A DNA stretch of 64,000 bases from Vitis vinifera (taxonomy: Eukaryota > Streptophyta > Magnoliopsida > Vitales > Vitaceae), in NCBI RefSeq assembly GCF_030704535.1, contig NC_081807.1, positions 7,528,001 to 7,592,000 of the forward strand, written 5' to 3'. Of this stretch, positions 11,401 through 24,600 are shown piece after piece. Each line of letters begins with the position of its first letter. The first letter of the stretch is position 1. Below the pieces are notes generated by a model that saw only the letters and a program-made list of their open reading frames with translations, did no database searches and had not been told where the DNA came from. A program made the translations under genes and the position numbers.

Positions 11401-12080
11401 TATATTAAGGTTTCTATGCATATTTGGTTAATTTATGGTTTTAAAAAAAACTTAATGGGAAAATTAGAAAAATGTTGTTTCTTATAAAAATTTTATTTTG
11501 ACTAATATAAGTTCTTTTATATTTAATAAAACTTTTATAATACTAAAATTGTCTTTTCAAAATTATGACTTTGGTTTCAATTTAAAAAAAAAAAAGATTG
11601 ATTTCATACACTCATATGAAAAAAAAACAAAAAAACAAAACATAAGAACCCAAATTTAGAAAATACAAATTTAAAGTAGTTATTTAAAAATAATTAGTAT
11701 TTTATATACTTTTTTTTTTTCAAAAATACTATCTTTGATAATTCAGGTACTAACTTTTAATAATATACATACTATATTTGATTATTTTAACTACTATATT
11801 TGACCGATGAGTACATGAAACTTAAATTATTTTTAAAATATTAATATTTTGTAATTATATTGTTAACACTCGTACTTTTACTTCTACTTTCATTTTCTCC
11901 TTTGGTTTGATAAATGAGGTCATTTAAACCCATTTTAATACATTATGTAGCATATTCATGAGTATACCTCATCAATATAGAGTAGTATTTGTTTTTCCTT
12001 ACTTTTTCTTTGATTTTGGTTTTTTTCTCCTGCATTAATTTATCTATACGTAAATATAGTATGTATGCATGGCATCGGAA
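8418..12080. other. AT-rich intergenic region
   Basis: This stretch separates the tRNA array from the LIM gene. It is rich in A/T homopolymer runs and short direct repeats. Only the minisatellite at 8905-9062 and a G-box-type CACGTG near 10620 stand out. No coding exon with recognisable similarity or good splice structure was found. Short open frames here have no family signature. The rightmost few hundred bases presumably include the LIM-gene promoter, but I could not fix a TATA box or start site. Confidence 0.6.
8905..9062. repeat. Degenerate minisatellite, about 40-bp unit, roughly four copies
   Basis: A unit beginning 'ttaggc/ttagacgat' and, in the earlier copies, containing 'gacgaatttt' repeats about four times, for example near 8930, 8968, 9007 and 9043. 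The last copies are more degenerate. It has no evident coding or RNA function. Confidence 0.55.
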
Positions 12081-12363
12081 CATTGCTTAAAGTTGGGATA
12101 AAATGATTTGAAAGTAGCCATAATTCCCATCAATTATGCATCAATATTATTGCTTTATGGTACCCTCAATTACAATGGCAGCCCACACATGTCTCTCGCT
12201 TTTCCACTGCTTTTTATCTCCTCCTCCCGTTCCTCCGTTTCTATGCATATTAATGGAGGGGTAGGACACAGAGAAAGAAAGCAAGAGAGAGAAGCAGATC
12301 AAAGAAAAAAAACAAAGATCTCTTCCTCTTCCTCTTCCTAGCTAAGGGAAGGTGTTGGAAGCC

Positions 12364-13479
12364 ATGGCCTTTGCAGGAACCACCCAGAAATGCATGGCCT
12401 GCGAGAAGACCGTGTATCTGGTTGATCGGCTGACCGCCGATAATCGAATTTATCACAAGGCCTGCTTCCGATGCCACCATTGTAGAGGTACCCTCAAGGT
12501 GATTTCATCCTTTCTACATTCAAATCAACCTCCTTTTCCTTTCATTTTCTTTCTGGTTGTAAAGGTCACAACCCCTTTTCTTCATTTGGCAGCTCGGTAA
12601 CTACAACTCGTTCGAGGGAGTTCTGTATTGCAGGCCTCACTTTGATCAACTCTTCAAGAGAACTGGCAGCCTAGACAAGAGTTTTGAAGGTGAAAACATA
12701 GGATTCAAGTGCCAGATCTCTAGGCCTTTTTTCCAAGTACTCAGATAACTTAAATCTCCCCACATTTTTTTCCTTTATTTTCCTGCAGGAACCCCGAAGA
12801 TCGTGAAACCAGAAAAAACAACTGATCATAGTGAGGTAATCTCCTAGAATCCATTTTCTTGTGATTCAGCAAAATACTTCCAAACATGGATTCTCGCATA
12901 TGTCTCTACAAATCCCAAACAGTTAGCCATGGACGTTTTATAATCTCCATTGAGTCTCTTCAACACAATGGTTCCTACATGATACTATAATAAACTCCTA
13001 ACTCAAACATGGAATGGTTTCCCAACAGAATGCTGCTACGAACAAAGTCTCGAACATGTTTGTGGGCACCAAAGATAAATGTGTGGGGTGCAATAAAACC
13101 GCTTATCCGCTTGAAAAGGTAACAACAGTCCACCATCGAATTTGATTTTGTTCTGAAGATTTCGGTACACTGACAGTTTCCTTGGAAAGTTTCTGAAAAA
13201 GAATCAGTTTCATAGCTTTGTTTTTCAAAACATGAAGCCTAAGATAATGATGTTGTAATGAAGGTCACGGTTAATGGAACTCCATACCATAAGAGCTGTT
13301 TCAAATGCACCTATGGAGGATGTACTATAAGCCCATCCAACTACATTGCACATGAGGGAAAGCTCTACTGCAAGCACCACCATATCCAACTCTTCAAGGA
13401 GAAAGGCAACTACAGTCAGCTTGAGAGTGACAACGAAAAGGATTCGGTTTCCGGTATTCAAGTTGCTGCTGAATCATGA
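12364..13479 (+). CDS. WLIM1: LIM-domain protein, WLIM1 type (five exons)
   Basis: Exons 12364-12498, 12593-12689, 12789-12835, 13029-13118 and 13264-13479 join in frame through GT-AG introns to give 194 residues. Two zinc-binding LIM domains are visible. LIM1 has C10, C13, H31, C34, C37, C40, C58 and H61. LIM2 has C111, C114, H132, C135, C138, C143, C159 and H162, with the C-X4-C spacing typical of plant LIM2. The N-terminus MAFAGTTQKCMAC and the linker GTPKIVKPE are those of plant WLIM1 proteins, which bind and bundle actin filaments and also occur in the nucleus. The start at 12364 follows family convention; the in-frame GTG at 12352 is not a start. The 5' leader is CT-rich. The gene is intact, with no odd residues at the metal ligands. 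The C-terminal tail is short and acidic, as in WLIM1 and unlike the longer PLIM2 tails. Confidence 0.93.
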
Positions 13480-14792
13480 TCCATGGAAGTAGATTTTCTC
13501 CTCATTCCATCTCCCTCTTCTTCTGGTTTTTCCCAGTCTCCATGTTGCTGTGGTGTCTACAGAGTTTTCTTTTTCTTGTTTTTATACCAAATAGTTGGTA
13601 ATGGATTTTTGGCTTGTAAGAAGAGATCTGTGTATGCCTAGTACTCATAAAATTTGTGGAACCTCTGGCTTGTAAGTGGTTTATCGTGGGAGATTTGTGG
13701 GAGTTGATACATGATGTGCTATGGCTTGTTTCAACATTTGAATGAAATACGAAATTTTTATGGCTTGAAATTCTGCTACTTATTTTGGTTTTCTTGTTGA
13801 ACGAGTTTTTCTGTTTTCCCTTCGCTGAGTATTTCAGATTGATTTTGGGTATCAATGAATGCACGTTATGTTCCATGAGCTCACTCCAAGCTCAAGTTGG
13901 AGCCATTCAGACTGTACCCTTAGCACCAAACGCAAAACTCACAAAACCCTAAACAAGTGCTAAGTCCACAATATGGGACTTGCCCAAGACAACATCTTAT
14001 TATGTGTAATATCTCGCTGGACAACCACCATGTCTATGTTCTTTCCCATAGAAAGTGTGTATCCACTTAATAACAGAACGACTTCCTCTTTCTCTTTGAA
14101 CAATATAGAGAGAAACAACTAAAACAAATAAGAAAAAGGGAAACCTCATTGTCCATATAAAATTCTGGTAAGAACCAATTCATTGAAATAGAAAATTTAG
14201 GAAGAACAGAATTCAAATTTGGCTGCAGAAGACAAGCTTGAATTAGGTAGAGACAATAAAATTTTTCAGGATATCGCCATTGTTACAGAAGGTTATATTT
14301 CCAACATGGTTCGTGGGCATACCACCAGAAAATATCATCTTCACAAGCATACCATCCGAAGTGATATAAATGGTAATTGCATCCATCTAGTGGTAGAACA
14401 ATGCAGTGGTGGAAAAAAAAAAAAAAACATAAAATAAATAAATAAATAAATAAAATAAAAAATTGAAGAGAGAGCACTATAACATAACACCCATTGGTAT
14501 CAGGGCACTGAGAAGCCTAGTCTAAAGCCTTTGCAATTAAAGTATCACTGTACAACATAGAAACAATTGATAAATACATACATTGTTCCAGGGATTGAAC
14601 CATAACCTATTCTTAAGCATTGGGTTTACAAGACAAAGGTGATACTGCACAGATTTTCTACATTACCCTATTTTCTGTTTTGTGTTTTTTTTTCCCTCCT
14701 TTTTCTGGAATTAGCTGCACAACTTTCCATATATAAATAAAGCACAGATTTTCAATCATTTTCTCCTTTCCTAGTTGCCTTTCACAAGACCA
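13480..14792. other. Intergenic region between convergent genes
   Basis: It holds the 3' untranslated region of the LIM gene (roughly to 13770) and the likely 3' untranslated region of the minus-strand coiled-coil gene at its right end. Between them are A-rich runs near 14415-14460 and a sequence near 14490 resembling a retroelement primer site (TTGGTATCAGGGC), without a convincing pair of LTRs. Near 14580-14650, minus strand, a tRNA-like B box (GTTCAATCC) occurs without a foldable tRNA. Confidence 0.5.
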
Positions 14793-15591
14793 TCACAAAC
14801 CAATAGAACCACCAACTATGCCTTTCACAAGACCATAACTGGAACTTCTTTTGATTGTGCTGTCCTTCAACACCTGAACTGCAAATATAAGAAGTTCTAC
14901 CATCTCAAATCCTGCAGCACATACGGAGTCTATTTTCTCACTGCTGGAATCCCCATGAAAACAGCCTGGCGCATTGTCCATACTTTCACCAAATGATTCC
15001 CCATCTGCCTCTGCTGACCAACTAACTGGAAGAGAACTGCCAAGAGCAGTCTTTACAAGTTTTGCTTCATTAATAATGTCATCCAGTGCTTCTAACACGC
15101 TAGAAACTGTGCCTCCAGATGTAACTGACTCTTTAGCCTACAGAGCAGATAATAGTAGAAATACAGAACCTATCAATTTCAAGCATAAGAACAATGTTCC
15201 TACAAGGAACCTGATTTTTTACTGAATGCTCAGAAACATTTCAACTAGAAGATAGAAGAAAAAGATGCCCAAAGCAGCACGACACTACAACTTCCATCAT
15301 GGAAGGGTATGGTAGGTCTGACGTTTGTAGTTGATGTTCTTAATTATGAAATATTTAGCCACTCCTATGACCTGCCCATTCCCCCTCTATCCTAACTAAC
15401 AACATATCCCCTGCTCCAGATATAAAAACTTCTGTTCAATTGAAAGTGTAAAAAGAATAACCTCTAGAAGTGTGAGACGAAGCCTACGAATCGAAGAGGT
15501 CAGATGCTCAATGCTTTCCATGCTTTCCTTTAGGGTTGCATTTTCAATCTTCATTCTGGAAAGAAAAAAGGAAAACATAAAAGTTAAAAAC

Positions 15592-15648
<57 letters not shown>

Positions 15649-18600
15649 AATCAAGTTTTATAAATGCTTTTCTTTATGATAGATCAGTGGAGAAAAAAGG
15701 GGATATGTTTCCCATGCATAAGAAATGCCTATATACTGTATGCATCAAGCGCTATAAGCATTTTCCAAGACCTGGCAAAATCCATGCTATAATTGGACTT
15801 TCTACCAGAGAAATTCCCTTCACTATTCAGGTGAGCTTCAGCTTGATTTCCACTGTAATCTAAGGCACCGATCCAGCGTCTCAGGTACGTTTTCTTCAGC
15901 AGGTTTTTCAATTTTCCATCTCTTTCAAGAGTAGCATTTCTTTTTTCCCCAATGTCAGCTAAAAAATTTCCCTGTTTCATGTCATGACTGATCTTCCTGC
16001 ACATATTTCCATATTCCAGTTAAATTTATTTTCAATATTTCATTGAACAAAACTCACATAATGCAGAAGGTGTAAAAACTTTCAAAAGGCAGAACTTCAC
16101 AAGGAACAAGAAATAGAGTAAAGCCTAATAATGAGAAAATGCAGAAGCAACTGTTTGGAATAATTCATTATCCAAATTATATTAAGTAATTCCTCACTAA
16201 ATCATGTCTTGCAAAAAGTGTGAAAATTTTTCAAACAGGAGGTGTTAGCCCAAGGATTCTCCTAAGCGTGTTTTGATGATAACAAAACAAGGTTAAGTAA
16301 GCTAATAGGTTCAAATCAAGTTTCAGGTTATAAACAAGAAAATCAAAAGAAGAGGTCAAGTCAAATTGAAAGATCTCAAAGAAAGGGAAATCAAGGATAC
16401 ATGAAGACCAATCAAAATTTAGAAAATCAACGTAAGATGAATCCTTTGGGTGCACTTAGGATTTAAACTTTTTACATGCATTTCTTCAATACTTAGTTTC
16501 ATTGAAAACTTGCTTAAACGCTTATAATTTGTTTGAAACTAAGAAATCATCCAAACACCTAAAGCAAATCTTTTCAAAATTGAGCTACAAAGTCACTTAG
16601 AGACATTGCCTAAGTATTAGAAAGCTTTTGGAAAGAAAAAGGAAGGTTTTAGGCCTGTTTTGGTCCAACCGGTCAAGGGGGACCTGAACCAGCTCAACTG
16701 GTTGGGAATCGGTCAAACTGGTTGCCTTTTTCCGGTCAAGTTTTGGTTCAGGTTGCACAAAATTTTCTCTCTTTCAGAGGGCTTGCATTCCCAATCTAAG
16801 CTGCCCTTTTCCTAGTCGAGGCCTGGTCAAACCTCAGAAAGGACAAACGGTCACCTGTTGTGCATTTATTACTCAACGATGTCAACTAGTCAAACTGGAG
16901 CTCTATCCGTCGAGACTAGTTTGTGCTTTTTGGGGTGTCCAAGGTTGGAAACCTATAAATAGAGAACTCTTATGTATTTATTGAGAAGAGAATACTTGCG
17001 TTGAATTCTTTATCTACCATTTTCTATCATTCAAATCTCTCATTCCTTTGTGCATTAATCATTCACTTACAAATCATTCTTAGTGCACCCCCTGTATCCA
17101 TCCTAGCCTTCTTCATACTTGTTCATTTATTGAGCTAGGATTAAGAGAGGTTAAACCTTCATCATTTTGAGAAAGATTGAGTGTTGAAGCTTCAAGTTGG
17201 GTTTGAATTTGAAGAGAATTGTAAGAGCCCATTGAAGCCTTGAATGCAATTGTATCGCTTGAAAGCTTGGGTTGAAAGCTTCAGTTTAATGGAACCTTCA
17301 CTTGGAAGAAAATTGAGGAAGTGGACATAGGTGGGATTTGCTGAACCATTATAAAACCAAGTTTGCATCTCTCTCTCCCTCCCTCCCTCTTTCATTATGC
17401 TATTAATTGTTTAATTGAAGGTGTTCATCAAAAAAGTTTCAAAACCCAATTCCCCACGTTTTTGGAGAAGTTCTTAAGACAAGGAGATTGAAATGGTTGT
17501 TCAATGTATGAACTCTATGGTGGCAAGCAAGAACTGCCTGGATAAATAGGTGTGCACGCCAGCAGGAATGATAACTTTCCTGTTTGATTTTTTTCCTCTG
17601 GAGTCCAATGTTACCTTCTCCTTATCAGATAAGGAGATTTAGAGACGTTTGCTACCTTCTCAAGTCAATTTCTTCACTTGAGGAGGCAGTTAGTCAGAAA
17701 ATCTTAACAATGGATCAGATTGAGCAGAGGGATTGATCTAAAGTGAGTGGATGCTGCCTTGCAAACAGAAAGAAGAATCAGTGAACCATTTGCTCATCCA
17801 TTGACAAGCAGTTCGTGGACCTTCATTTTCACTCTGCTCAGGATGGATAAGGTGCTGCCCCATTCTTTAAAGCAGTTGTGGCTAGGTTGGCATGGAAGTT
17901 CTGTTAGGAGGATCTCAAGGAGGAATTGGAGTCTTGCCCATCTGTTTAATCTCATATGGAAGATGCAACTTCTTCCAAGATGCCAATCCTTACCTAAATC
18001 TCTCCTTTATTACATATCCCAAATTTTAATGCACTAGTAAGATGCTCCCAAAGGCAAACCTAAATTTTTAGTGGGAAGTTGATCCACTGTACACCTAAAA
18101 CTCAAATCCAACTGCTCAACCTACTCTTACTAGGCCCACTAGAAAAAGCTCACTATTTTCCAAATTTATTTTTAAACCTGAGACAGCTTTAAAACAAAAC
18201 AACACCCATCTCAAGTATAACAATTGCTCACTACTAGCCTTGCAAAAAAGAAGGGAGTCATCCACGAACAGGATATGCAAGATCAGAACCCCACCCCCAT
18301 CCTTTCCTCCTACCTTGAAGCCATTATGGTCCATAATGCAACTCAACACCTCCATCCCCAACTTGAATAAATAGGGAGAGGGTGATGAATAAAGAGTGAG
18401 AGAGTGGATCATCTTGTCTCAAGCCTCTTGAGTTATGGAAGAAACCAGTTGGTGTCCCATTCACTAACACTGAAACATGAAATGTTGAAATACAGAATTT
18501 AATCCAATCAAATACAGTTTTAGCAGAAATTCATACTACTTATCACTGAAATAGGAAGTTCCAGCTCACGTGATCATGAACCTTCTCCATATCCAATTTG

Positions 18601-21600
18601 CAAGGCACCCATGCTCTCAAACTTTTGAGTCTAGAGTTTCAATGGACATAAGCTGCATTCAAAACTAGCCTACTCTCAACAAAAGGAATTTCAGGACTCA
18701 ATCCTAATCTTGCCAATAACTGTCTTAAGCCTATTTGCAATACTTTTTGCCAAAAGCTTGTACACTCCACCACTGAACTGATAGGACAAAAGCCATTAAT
18801 ACCCTTCACTCTTTCCTTTCAGGAGCAAGACCAACAACGCCGCATTAAGGGTTCTCTGGAAAAAACCAAAACAACAGAATTCATAGAAACAGCTTATAAC
18901 TTCATTTCCAACTGTAGCCCAACAAAGTTGCCAAAAGGCAATTCTGAAACCATTTGGCCTAGGAGTTTTATCGCCCCTAAGTCCAAAAGTGCCACCAAAA
19001 TATCCTCTTCACTGAGAGCTCTCTCCAAGATCCAACCCCATTATCCCTCCATCTAACTGCTTGAAACCAGCTCTCTACAAACCAGAGTGTTTGTCTCCTG
19101 AATCAGGATACAAATGGTGAAAGAAATTGACTATCTCCCTTTTAAAATCGAATTCCCCCTCCAAGAACTCCGTGAAATTAGATGGTTTTCAGTGTTAAAA
19201 TGAGCAAATAAAAACATTTGCTGCAGCTGTTGCCCCTTCTATGGATATCATGTAGACAGGTATCTGCAGTCCATCAATGGACCACGTACACAAAGCAGAG
19301 CGTATGCTAACACCAAAATGTTTAACCATAGCACAAAACCCACAATTTAAAACACAGGTGAAGCCGTGAAGGTCCAAATTTCACAATTATACTGTTCTGT
19401 ATGTTCATAAAACAGGAAAGCCAAGATGCGTCCACTTCATGTCCTATCAATGTCAAACAAGCAATGGCCACATGTAAAAATTCATTTAAATACTAGAAAT
19501 ACCCAAGACACGTGCAAGATGCATTTAAGCAGTCTGTGTCCAACACATGCCAATCACAGACTGCTACCTTGATAAATATGCCTGGTATGTATTACGTTGG
19601 GTCATTTGACACTGCTTTAATAATCAAAGAGTGAAGTCTAGAATGTTCAGTTTCCTTCTTTTCAACTCTCATATTACATCAGTATGATGTTAATAATTTT
19701 ATTCAAATCCTACCGCAGTTTCATCTTTTCCTTTCCCCTTTTTGTTTGCTTGTACATTGTGACAACTTTATTAAGAATTGAAGATTGAATTTTTATTTAA
19801 CTATTGGTAATTTCTCTTTTGTATCCTAATTTTGCACAATAAGTTGCATGACAGTTTTAAGTGGCCAAATTTGCCACAGGCCTAGTTATGGCCATTGCCC
19901 AGGCTTGCCTTGGAGTTTTGCCATTTTGTGTGGACCTAAACCATAATAGCATTGGAATAATAAATGGGTTTCATGCTAAGAAAAGTTCTGATATAAACAC
20001 CCAATTTTACAACTGAGTCATATGATTTGGACCATCTTCTTGAACCATGCAGGGATGCATTAATCAAACCCAAGGCACACTTTACACAGTTTGAGCCTCT
20101 AAAAATTCAAACTTTAAGGTGTTTTCCAGATTTGGATTCAAAGCAAAATCATGAGAATAAGGCTTCTTCCTGCCAAGTACCTACACACTACTGCTAATGA
20201 TGGTTGTTACTAAAAATATGTTCAAGATTGAAGTTGAACGTGAACAGATGTCAGGAGCCAGCAACCCCACTATCTAAACTTCTGCTTACCCTACTTCCCA
20301 TCTACAAATTTATTATCCCATCCTCAAGGTTCATCATCACCGGAATGCTGACAAGATCTAAACCAGATAGGAACTATATTAATCTAAGACAGTTTCAAAA
20401 TCAATCCTCAGTTCACTAACTACTCTGACAAGCTTTTATAATATTTGACAGACAATTTGGTTATTTTCGGTTCATCAAGACCACAAGACAAAGGGTCCCT
20501 GTTCAAGCCATTGACATGGTGCAAGCTTTGACACTGGAACTGCTAGAAACCGCAAAATTTACAAGTCTCCCTTACTAGAAAACAAAGGCACTCGAAAACA
20601 CAAGTAAACATATAAGATATTATTTATTTTGTATAAGAACATTGATATTTATATTCAGAAAGATAAGAAAAAATCATACTCTTGTAGTAGTTGATATTCC
20701 TGCTTCAATTGTGCCAACTCCATAAGAGCTTTTACCTTTTCATTGGTAACCTGAACAAACAAAATATTTGCTCAACCCATTAACCACTCCAGTAAAGAAA
20801 ATAATTAGAAGCCAAATATCAAGCTGCATAGAGCACTGCTCAAGACCGAAAAGAGAAGATATTTTGCCTTTGAATAAGGACACCAAAGAAGCATACATAG
20901 AGATAATAGCACCATCTACAGGTGGCAATAAATAGCAGTTTACTCAGCTAGTTCATTCTTGATTAGAAGCTGATCCACTTAAACCATACCCAACCAAATA
21001 ATTGGGTTAAGAGTACTAATGAACTAACCATATTAAGATACACCACTTTTTATGATAATACAGGCTGTGTTATTATTTTTAGTTTGTTGTTCTGTCAAAT
21101 TTTTTTCATGCTTACAGAAATATTAAAAAATTAAATATTTCTTATTAAAACCTAAAACCTAAGGATCTAGTACTGATGAGGGTGCAGGACCAACAATTGA
21201 ATTGCTTGAACCATAAACCCTGAATCATGGAGATAAAAGGGTAGGGTATTGCTATATTAACACTCATCTAGAACCAGACAGATGACAGTGCTAAGCACAT
21301 TAAACAAGTTGAAAATTACAGGGCCAGGATGTCAGAAAGGAGTAAATTGGTGCAAGGTATCCTTTGCAGAGGAAATACTCAAAAAGGTTAATAACTTCAT
21401 TACAATGAATTTCTTTTGTGCAGGTGCCCAGATATAAGCACAAATTTCAGTTAAATTTGGAAATTTTAGCACATCCATGTCGTGAGTCTGCAAGCAGTAA
21501 GGGTGGTAAAATTACCATGAGCAGAGGAAAAAAAAGATATGATTCCCAGTAAAATCATTTTATAATTCCTTACATGAGGAGAATTTAGAGAAATTTGGGG

Positions 21601-24600
21601 TACCCCATTTAGAACTTTTTGTTCTTTTTTCTTTTTTTTTTCTTTTTTGGCCTGGGAGGTGGTACAGTGTGAGAGGCAAGGACAGATAATGGTGAACAGA
21701 TGCAATATTTGTAGAGTAAGTGATGAATCACAAAATGACATCCAGAAAATTGCAGGACATAATGATAGAAATTTTAAGATGCATTAAGTCTTTCCTATTA
21801 CAGGGATGGAAGTTTATGTGAATGGATAAGAGGAAGGTACAGAGAATGTCTCCCCCTTGCCTGTTTTGGTGCATATGGAGAGGGCATAATGATCAAATCT
21901 TTGATGAGGAAAAGCTTCCTGATCAAAAATTGAATGAGAACCTTGTTAAATCCTTTTTGGGGCAGTCTGGAGCACCACTGGGTATAGACAAATATACATT
22001 TTGGGACTTGTTAGATAGCCCTAAATTGTGGATAATTGGTTTGAGGCTTTGAGCTAGACTGTTTCAATTAGGTGCTTCTGTTTTTTCTTTTCTTTTTATT
22101 AGTGCCTTTCTATACCCCTTTGTGTACATAGGATCCAATCACTCTTCGTTAGGGCTATTTAATAAATTCTCTCTTTGCCTATCAAAAAAACCAGAGAGAA
22201 AGAGAGAGAGAGAAGGAAGGACCCCACCCCCAAGGGTTCCCTCAACCAAACATACAAAAATTTGACAAATATATTTTTCAGATCCTCTAAGAGCACAAAC
22301 TTTCAAAGATTCTTCTACTGCTCCTTCCATAAACACCAAATGCACACTCAAAAAGGGAATCCTCCCTACTTCTACTCTTACTTTCGCTCACTCAAGTAGT
22401 GTGCTGAGAAGACTCCAGAGGTCAAAAATAGCAATTACTGGAGATCCCAAGCCCCAACAATGCATGAGCAAGCAACTAATAGTGACTCATCCTTACACCA
22501 GCATATGCAACACCAATTCTCAAGAATCCTCCCCTTCTCATGAGCTGGTCAATGGTGAGGATCTTCTCCCAAACAACCTCCCATATGAAGAAACCAAACC
22601 TAGATGGTGTATTTTGATTCCATGCTAGCCATATGGGAAAGATATAATGGCTCTAGACAGAAGTGTCTCATATAAGGAGTTAACTGAAAAATAACCACTA
22701 TTTGAGGGCTATCGCAGTAACTAAGCCTCCTTAACCCTCCTAGACTCTGATTGCCCTCAATGGTATAACCTTATGTAATCTTGCCTTTTTTAATGGGCTC
22801 CATTTTTCCAGAAGTCTAAAAAGACTAAACTGGATCAAAGTTTTGTGGTAAAATTGTCCATCATAACCAGTACAAGCATGTACTGTGATGTTTCTAACAC
22901 GATTCAAGAACACAATGGACATATTGAGCATGACTGTTTAGCTTCAATAAAGAAAAAGAAAATAATTTTGATTAAAAAAATATATCAGCAGAGAAGTAAT
23001 ATTAGTATATAGAGCATAATCATAAATACTGCATTTTTTCCTTTCTTTCTGGTTCTATAATAATGAAATCCCTTGCTTTCTTATCAGAAAAAATGAGTGA
23101 GCTATCCTTGAAGTAAGAGGAACCTAGATCCCTGCCCCCAAAATACACGCAGCCTAAAACTAAACACCACAAAGAGTATGTATGAACCAATACATAGAGC
23201 CTGAAAACAAACACCACAAAAACAAACACCACAATGAGTATATGTATGTATGTATATATGTATGTATGTTTGTGCAGCCTAAAACCAATACATACGGTCT
23301 AAAACCAAACACCACAAAGAGTATATATATGTATGTATGTATATATGCATGCATGTGCAGCCTAAAACCAAATACCACAAAGAGAGTATACATATATGTA
23401 TGTATTTATGTGCAGCCTAAAACCAAACACCACAAACTGTTTATAATGTATGTGAGTAAGCTATCCTTGGTTCTATAACAGTATAATTCTCTTGCTTTTT
23501 TATCAGAAAAAATGGGGCTATCCTTTGAAGAAGAGGAACCTAGATCCTTATGTATGTATGTCTATATGTACATAAGGATGGATGTATGTATGTATGTATG
23601 TATGTATGTCTGGTTGTATGCATGTAGGCATGGATGTATGGATACATCTATGTATGCCCCATAGTTTCAAAAAGCACAAGATGCACCTAAGGTGAAAAAG
23701 TCTTTTTAGGCTTAGGCACAAAATGCAACACAAGGCAAGTGCCTGAACAAAATGAAGCACAACATAGGGTCTATATCAATTTTATAAAATACGATCCAAA
23801 AATAGACAAAATGCGCCTCTCCAACAAGGTGCAAGCTTTGGCAGGTGAGGCACTATAGCTACAGTGTGGCTGTGCCTTGGGCCTAAGAGCACCTTCTAAG
23901 TCCCTAGTAAACTGTCCCCTAATCCAAAGAAATCGGGATGCATGGACTGCCTGCCTTCTATGTCCCCAGTAAACCGTCCCCTAGTCCAAAGAGATCATGT
24001 ATGGATGTGTGTGTGTCTGTGTCTGTGTGTATCTGTATGTGTGTGTGTGTGTGTGTGGATGGATGGATGGATGGATGGATGGATGGATGGATGGATGGAT
24101 GTATGTATGTATGTTGGATGGATGGATGGATGTATGTATGTATGTATGAATCTCTGTGTGTATGTATCTATGAAATCTCCGTATGTATTTATGTATGGAA
24201 TCTCCTCCAGGGCATCCCACTGGACAACCCAAAAGAGAAAATAAACTTTCAGAAGCCACATAAAAAAGGACATGAACTGAGATTAACCAAAGACATGAAA
24301 TGAGATTTTGAATCAACCAAATCATCTTTCCTAGAATCATATAAACCACCACATGAAAATCTTCTGATATTTGTCAATTCTACTAGTAATCTCAACCAGC
24401 ATTTAAACATAGGCATGAAATACTTGCATTTCATTCTCGGAAATAACCTGTTTCTTTATAAGTGGAGACATCATATTGGGGAGTTCATGCCACTATATTA
24501 GAGTTCAAGATTGTATACTTTATTGTAAAACTAATATGAATCTGCAGGGATTTTGCATGTCTTTAATTATCATGGTGGTTGGTGGGTTGGTTTGTTGGGC

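Noticed and set aside
12352-12363. Upstream in-frame start (GTG) for the LIM protein
   Set aside because: Plant nuclear genes start at ATG. The ATG at 12364 gives the family N-terminus MAFAG.
14485-14660. Possible retroelement primer site plus tRNA-like B box
   Set aside because: 'TTGGTATCAGGGC' and 'GTTCAATCC' (minus strand) are suggestive, but no flanking LTR pair, cloverleaf or SINE body could be found.
23938-24352. Open frames of 100-123 aa on both strands
   Set aside because: They are translations of GGAT, TATG and TG repeats with repeating residues and no family signature. The sequence is a satellite block inside an intron.
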